Shown: positions 12,887-18,543 of the stretch, piece by piece | Numbering within the stretch: position 1 is the stretch's first letter | Layout of the letters: the number at the start of each line of letters is the position of its first letter | Assembly: GCF_900156205.1 (NCBI RefSeq) | Contig: NZ_FTNA01000048.1 | Location: 1 to 18,543, forward strand | DNA length: 18,543 nt | Source of the DNA: Leptospira interrogans | GTDB lineage: Bacteria; Spirochaetota; Leptospiria; Leptospirales; Leptospiraceae | Direction of reading: 5' to 3' | The notes under the pieces: model-generated | Databases searched by the model: none | Seen by the model: only the letters and a program-made list of their open reading frames with translations | What the model was told of the DNA's origin: nothing | Position numbers and translations under genes: made by a program

Positions 12887-15712
12887 ATGTTTGCATTTAA
12901 TGCTCAGCCTTTTTTCTCTTCTTTAAATCAAAAAAGTCTCCAACGAAAATTTTTCTTAGTTTTCCCCGTTCTTCTGTCTCTTACATCTGCGGGAACTCTT
13001 TGGGCAAAGGCTTCTCTTCGTCTGAAAATATTCGCCAACTCGAAATCCGATCCTCCGACGCAAATTTGGGTTCGAGGAAATGGTTATTCTAAAGTGTTTT
13101 CTTTGTCGGATCAGTCGTCGGAACTCACTATTGACTTAAAAGAACAAGGCGTCTACGACGTGATTCTTACCTTTAAAAGTGGGGAGATGGAACACAAATT
13201 TGTAACCGTCGATTCCGATGAGAAAAATCTTGAGTTCGTACAAAAAACAAAAAAGGTAACCAACGGGATTAACGTCGTAGGGAAAAGACCGGAAGCTCCT
13301 CCCAATTACGTTTTGAGTCAGGAAGATGCAATTCGTATGCCTGGAGGTTTTGGAGATGCACTCAAGGCGGTTCAATCCATGCCGGGAATTTCTCCTATGT
13401 ATCAGATGTATACAGGAGCTAGTTTTCAATCTGCAATTCAAACTTTTGCTCAGGCTACAAATCCAGATAAGCCAGATAAACCAAACGGCGAAAAAGGTTT
13501 TTTAGTGATGCGTGGAGCTGGGGCTCGTGCAAATCAGTTTTATTTTAATGGTTTACCTATGAGTTATCCGTTTCACGCAGATGGACTCACTTCTGTAATT
13601 AACAACAACGCGATTCGCTCCTTGGAGTTGTATTCCGGTTCTTATTCTGCGAGATATGGGTTTGCTACTGGAGGAATCATCAATATAGAAGGATTTCAAA
13701 AAAGGGATTCAAATTTATCAGTAGCTCATTTGAATGCTTTTTTAACCGATGTATACACATATCGTAATATTACAAAAGATTTAAATGTTTCCGTATCTGG
13801 TAAAAAGTATTATCCAAACATCGTTTTTGGAAGGGTTCCTAATTTGATTCCTGCGGAAACCTTTTTGGCGGATTATAATGATTATCAAGCGAGAATCGGT
13901 TGGGATATTAGCGAAAATCATTCCTTATCGTTTCAGACTTTTGGTGCAAAGGATAAACGTTATCCGTTTAAAGAACTCAGTCAGTACAATCCTAAGGAAA
14001 CGGCTCAATCGTTTGCCAATCCTCCTTCTGACGCAGATGCTGCCAGATTAGATCGTATTTTTAGAACCGACGGAATTCAGCATATCTGGAAACCTAAAAG
14101 TTCCATTACAAATACATTCAACGTTTCCAGAAACTATTTTAACGAAGTCACTGAAAATGGTTTAGATATGTTGGTTCTCGACATCACTAAAATAGGTTAT
14201 CCACCTTCTTTGTATAAAAGGGTTCAGACGATTCAAAACGAATATTTTAACGATTTAAGACAGATAGAGAACGTCTCCGAAGTTGAATTATTAAAACGAA
14301 ATTGGAAGATTGTTTTCGGTGGTCAGTATAGAGAAGTAGACACTGGTTACAAAGGGAAGGTTTCTCAGATAGATCTGGATCCTACGTATAATTTTATCCA
14401 TCAACAGTTACTCAATTCTTCGGATGTAAAATCAGTTTTAGAAGGGGATTCCGTTAGAACTAGACAGATTGGTACTTTTTTTGAAAATAGATTTAAGTTT
14501 TACGATTTCAATTTAAATCTAGGTGTAAGAAGGGAATACTACGATAAATCAAGAGAATGAAAAACGGCTCCTCGAATTGGAATCAGTAAGGAAATTGCTT
14601 ATACACAATCTAGAATTTTTGCGGGATATGGTAAACACTTTCAGGCTCCCTCGGATGTGAGTAGATATTCCGCCAGAACTGGAAATCCGAATCTAAAAAT
14701 GGAAGAATCCGAGCACGCCGAAATTGGATGGGATCAGAAAATAGGTAATTTTTGGAATATTAAAATAGAAGGATACCAGAATACGTTTTCTAATCTTTCC
14801 ATTGCGGACCCTTATGCAATGGATCCTTTTTCAAGAAACAGGGATCTGATGCGGGAAAGTTTAGATCCTAACGCCGATCTTTCTTTAGTTAGACGTTCTA
14901 ATTTAAATTATTCTAATTCTATGACTGGTTATTCTCGCGGGGTGGAAGTTTTTATTAAAAAGGAAGCTTCGGCTGAGTCTGGTTTGTATGGATGGATTTC
15001 TTATACAAAATCGATTACAAAAAGAAATCGAAACTTGCCTGAACTTACCAAACAGGAATATTCTTCCTGGCTTGCAGAAAGTTCGGCAAAAGATTTGATT
15101 CATCAAGAAAATACGGATTATTACTACGCGAACTTTTATAGAGACGGCAGTTATGATGTTCTATTCAAAAATTCTAAAGAAGAGTTATACGACTTTGATA
15201 GAACTCATATGTTCAACATGGTGATCGGTTGGAAATTTGGAGAGAAGGCACAAATTGGTTTGAGGGGTACCTATTTAACAAATTATGCATATACTCCAGT
15301 GGTAGGATCTAAAAGTATCACTTCTGAACAGTTTAATTCTCAGCTACTTCCTTCGGCCGCCCCACCTCCGCCTTCTTCAAGTTCGAACTCTAGTTCCTCC
15401 CTTTTTTCCATCTATCAACCGGTGTATTCGGACATGCTTCGTTCCGCTAGGCTTCCTCACTATCATCAGTTTGATTTAAGATTTGATCGTTTTATTCCTA
15501 CTAGTTGGGGAAGAATGACTGCTTACTTGGAACTTGTGAATATTACTGGAAGTAGGATTGCGGTCAGCGCGGATACGTTTGTTCCAATTTTTCCCTTTGT
15601 GCCTGGGGCCAATCCGGAAACTCAATATATTTATCTAAACGGTTTGCAATCTTTAAGAACTGAAAAGAATAAAATTCCCTATCTTAATTTTGGAATTGAA
15701 TTTAGATTTTAA
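12887..15712 (+). pseudogene. TonB-dependent outer-membrane receptor interrupted by an in-frame TGA
   Basis: One frame runs from the ATG at 12887 to TAA at 15712 (941 codons) with a single TGA at 14558-14560 (codon 558). Both parts match one receptor: signal peptide about 1-42 ([21 protein letters not shown]), a small beta-rich N-terminal domain to about 120, plug domain about 128-270 ([66 protein letters not shown]), and beta-barrel strands before and after the stop. After the [14 protein letters not shown] and [20 protein letters not shown] are classic barrel segments, and the C-terminus NFGIEFRF ends in Phe as BAM substrates do. A Ser/Pro-rich loop lies at 15352-15405. Such receptors import siderophores, heme or other metal complexes; the substrate cannot be told. 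A 557-residue fragment would lack the last barrel strands. The start lacks a strong ribosome site and may be off by some codons. Confidence 0.85.
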
Positions 15713-15868
15713 ATTTAAGTTTCAGATTTTTAAAGTTTCACTGTAATATTTAGATTTGTATAAGTCTCCCCATTTTATTTTTTGCGTAAAAATCAGGTTT
15801 CATAAAATGAAAATTTTATATCAAACCCAGTTTACTCAGAACCATAATAAAATACCCAATCCAAATAG

Positions 15869-16010
15869 TTTACACTTCAATCTTGTGAATTCAGTGTAAA
15901 AAAATTGGGGCGAATGCAATGTTGGCGGGCGCAGTGATTTCAGTTCGAGTCAATAAATTGCATACAAAAAACGTAATGCTTTAGTTACAATTTAGAACGC
16001 GCCCCATAGG
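15869..16010 (+). repeat. Third-family repeat module, copy 2
   Basis: Bases 15905-16008 align with 18083-18202 on the same strand: GGGCGAAT at the left, GTCAATAAATTG in the middle, then CTTTAGTT and TAGAACGCG.CC at the right. It is preceded by a perfect 8-base inverted repeat, TTTACACT (15869-15876) and AGTGTAAA (15893-15900). As in the other copy, a strong GCGTT-type hairpin follows about 100 bases downstream. Confidence 0.55.
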
Positions 16011-16090
16011 AAACCATAACCAACCCCACAAGTATTTGATCTCAATATAAATCTGTCGGAATTACGACAAATCCTCTGTAAAACTTAGTT

Positions 16091-16151
16091 CCCATCCCAC
16101 AACGCGATTCATAAAGAGCGTTGTGCTGAGTTTTCCCTATTTTTGGATGGG
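16091..16151. other. Nested hairpin downstream of repeat module
   Basis: CCCATCC (16091-16097) pairs with GGATGGG (16145-16151), and directly inside it CACAACGC (16098-16105) pairs with GCGTTGTG (16118-16125). All fifteen pairs are perfect. There is no T-run after it, and no gene ends near it, so it is not an ordinary terminator. Confidence 0.55.
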
Positions 16152-16700
16152 GTGGTAAGGTTCGGAAAATTTTTCTCTATCAGAAAAACATACTTTTTGC
16201 AAGTAAAAAGACTCATTCTTGTCGGAACACTTGTGCCTTTTTGAGCCTTCTCATTCTAAAATCCTATTAACTTATGGGTAAGGTTGTGATAGGAAACGTT
16301 TTGCTAAGTTTTTAGAGTGACTCAGAAAATCCCTGAATACTTCGCTAGGAGAAGCGTTTTTATTGAGTTCAAGAGGTAGTTGGCGAGACACTGAGTTTGA
16401 AAGAGCGTTTCTGTAAGTTCCTACGCTTCAATTACTTCTTTCTATTGAACTTACGTGAAACAACACTTTGTGATAAACATTTAGGTACCCAATTTTATAG
16501 GATGAGTAGAAGATGGAAAATTTCCAATCTTTTAAGCTGTTTTAGTATTAGGGTTTCGTGGAGAACATAAAAGACTTTTCAATGAAAATAAAGTAATCGT
16601 TCCTACATTTTAAAAAGTGAACAGAACTCATTTTTAAAGTTGGGGTGTTATTATAATAATAATCAAATAAATCTGAATATTTTTTATATCAAATTAATTA

Positions 16701-17003
16701 GGAACTCCCACGTTGTTTCTAATTGAAGCTTGTTGTTAAAAAATTGTAGTGGCTTCTACCGTTTTGATTTTAAGGTTAGACCTTGAAATTGTGGGAACTC
16801 CCACGTTGTTTCCAATTGAAGCTTGTTGTTAAAAAATTGTAGTGGCTTCTACCGTTTTGATTTTAGGGTTAGATCTTGAAATTGCGGGAACTCCCATGTT
16901 GTTTCCAATTGAAGCTTGTTGTTAAAAAATTGTAGTGGCTTCTGCCGTTTTGATTTTAGGGTTAGACCTTGAAATTGTGGGAACTCCCACATTGTTTCCA
17001 ATC
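16701..17003. repeat. 93-bp tandem repeat, three full copies plus a partial fourth
   Basis: Units begin with GGAACTCCCA at 16701, 16794, 16887 and 16980; the fourth ends near 17003 where the match is lost. The three full units differ at only a handful of positions. The unit joint recreates the dyad GTGGGAACTCCCAC (16791-16804 and 16977-16990; variant at 16884-16897). No ORF spans the units, and the unit length is divisible by three only by chance as far as I can see. Confidence 0.9.
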
Positions 17004-17152
17004 GCAGAACAGATTGATTGAAAAAAGATCAAAATAGTTTCAATAGAAAGTTTTTAAAATAAACTAAAAATTCTCTAAAAAAACTACGTTCTTGGTTATC
17101 TAAAAGAAAAAGAATGGAAAATGATTCTACCTTAGAGGATAATCGTTAACCT

Positions 17153-17767
<615 letters not shown>

Positions 17768-17889
17768 GTCCCGATTTTATAGCTAAATTTTAAAGTTTGC
17801 AGGAACTCCCACAAACTTCTTATCGTACATTTTGCAATTTGTCAGAAATTTTAGGCTTTTAAAAAGGATTTCTATTCTATTTAACGTTT

Positions 17890-18035
17890 GTTTGGAGTAA
17901 GAAGTGCATGATTCATTTTTCTAAAAAATTTGGAATCTGAACTTTGCAGATTTATTCTTAAAATGTGGGAACTCCCACGAATCTAATTCTAAAATTGTAG
18001 GAACTCATACTTTTAGAAAATTTTTTCTCATTTTT
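17890..18035 (-). repeat. Dyad-bearing composite repeat, reverse copy
   Basis: Bases 17985-18027 are an exact 43-base reverse-complement match of 3200-3242. Upstream, GGAATCTGAACTTTGC (about 17931-17946) matches the reverse complement of the GTTCAGATTCC region at 12600. Dyads are GTGGGAACTCCCAC at 17965-17978, which is the perfect form, and GTAGGAACTCATAC at 17997-18010. Confidence 0.65.
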
Positions 18036-18043
18036 TTGCGCTT

Positions 18044-18069
18044 GAACTCACGTTAGTTAACGTGAGTTC
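18044..18069. other. Perfect 12-bp palindrome with a 2-base centre
   Basis: GAACTCACGTTA (18044-18055) and TAACGTGAGTTC (18058-18069) are exact reverse complements around GT. Half of it (ACTCACGTTA) also occurs singly at about 12644-12653 at the end of the composite repeat, so the palindrome may be a head-to-head junction of two repeat ends. Confidence 0.6.
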
Positions 18070-18082
18070 GAAGTAAGAAAAT

Positions 18083-18202
18083 CTGGGCGAATTCGGTTTA
18101 ACTACAGTAAGCCGGACCGGGTTTTCAACTCTGGTCAATAAATTGTATATAGGAAACATTCTATAACAATCGTCTTTAGTTTCAATATAGAACGCGATCC
18201 GT
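18083..18202 (+). repeat. Third-family repeat module, copy 3
   Basis: Same-strand alignment with 15905-16008 and reverse alignment with 1576-1645, sharing GGTCAATAAATTG, GGAAACATTCT, CTTTAGTTTCAAT and TAGAACGCG. A reverse-strand ORF crosses it, but its frame is not kept in the other copies. Confidence 0.55.
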
Positions 18203-18254
18203 AGATTAGTATGATTCTTGGACGTAAGACAAGTCGAAGTGTGATACTCTTGAA

Positions 18255-18381
<127 letters not shown>

Positions 18382-18524
18382 CAAACCAAAGTGTGGCGAC
18401 TCAACAAAGTCGACCGCGTAGGAAACTCAACATCTCGCTCTTTACGAATCGCTCGATGGGAGTGCTGGTATTATCACCCGACTTTGTTAAGTCCTTCCGC
18501 CTCTTTCATTTTAGGAGAAAAGAA

Positions 18525-18543
18525 ATGGAAAGTCAAGAAGTCA
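18525..18543 (+). CDS. First codons of a gene cut by the window edge
   Basis: ATG at 18525 followed by codons for M-E-S-Q-E-V, with a strong ribosome site TTAGGAG ending eight bases before it. The good site and its end-of-spacer position support a real start. Six codons are too few to identify the product. Confidence 0.6.

Larger units (their letters stand above)
15713..17152. other. Repeat-rich spacer of 1.4 kb
   Basis: Holds the third-family repeat module (15869-16010), a nested hairpin (16091-16151), a stretch from about 16160 to 16660 in which I see no gene and only short inverted repeats, and the 93-bp tandem array (16701-17003). Bases 16385-16430 also resemble the reverse complement of 18417-18450 (GCGTAGGAA and CGCTCTTT in common), which ties this spacer to the one before 18525. 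The region carries stops in all frames throughout. Confidence 0.55.

Noticed and set aside
12679..12900. Forward ORF of 73 codons before the receptor
   Set aside because: No ribosome site or protein-like pattern, and it overlaps the receptor start.
14558..14560. TGA as selenocysteine codon
   Set aside because: The site is a beta-barrel strand or loop of a TonB receptor, where selenocysteine has no known role, and I see no obvious selenocysteine-insertion hairpin after it.
16701..17003. CRISPR array
   Set aside because: Units are contiguous 93-base tandem copies with no unique spacers between short repeats, and there are no cas genes.

Overview
The window looks like chromosome of a pathogenic Leptospira (interrogans/kirschneri/noguchii-type clade). 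Three things point there. The left edge carries the N-terminus of a PF07598 (DUF1561) 'Virulence-Modifying' secreted protein, a family I know essentially only from pathogenic leptospires. The respiratory operon is an alternative complex III (ACIII) in place of a bc1 complex. The gene-poor spacers are very AT-rich and packed with short interspersed repeats, several built around a GTGGGA-AC-TCCCAC dyad. The genus assignment rests on remembered family distribution, not on a search.

Layout. 1-414 (-) is a truncated PF07598 gene. 415-2320 is a long spacer with no convincing gene but several repeat modules and a striking nested inverted repeat (1045-1224). 2321-3156 (-) is a broken endonuclease/exonuclease/phosphatase-fold gene. 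3160-3600 is a spacer with another repeat copy. 3607-11500 (+) is a compact seven-gene operon: actA, actB, actC, actD, actE, actF and a small SH3-like lipoprotein, closed by a strong intrinsic terminator at 11530-11569. 11594-12128 holds a relict signal-peptide mini-ORF followed by a small secreted protein (possibly DUF4952). 12129-12886 is repeat-rich spacer with a MITE-like element. 12887-15712 (+) is a TonB-dependent receptor split by one in-frame TGA. 15713-17152 is a repeat spacer with a 93-bp tandem array. 17153-17767 (+) encodes an unknown all-helical protein. 17768-18524 is repeat- and hairpin-rich, and a new gene starts at 18525.

How the genes work together. ActA (pentaheme cytochrome), ActB (molybdopterin-oxidoreductase-like domain fused to a four-cluster ferredoxin domain), ActC and ActF (NrfD-type membrane subunits), ActD (small membrane subunit) and ActE (monoheme lipoprotein cytochrome) together form a quinol oxidase that passes electrons to a periplasmic cytochrome c or a terminal oxidase. 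The seventh gene has no recognised role but is tightly co-transcribed and is the best candidate for a lineage-specific accessory subunit.

The least explained content is between the genes: at least four interspersed repeat families occur in this one window, in both orientations, absent from the ACIII operon and clustered around decaying genes.
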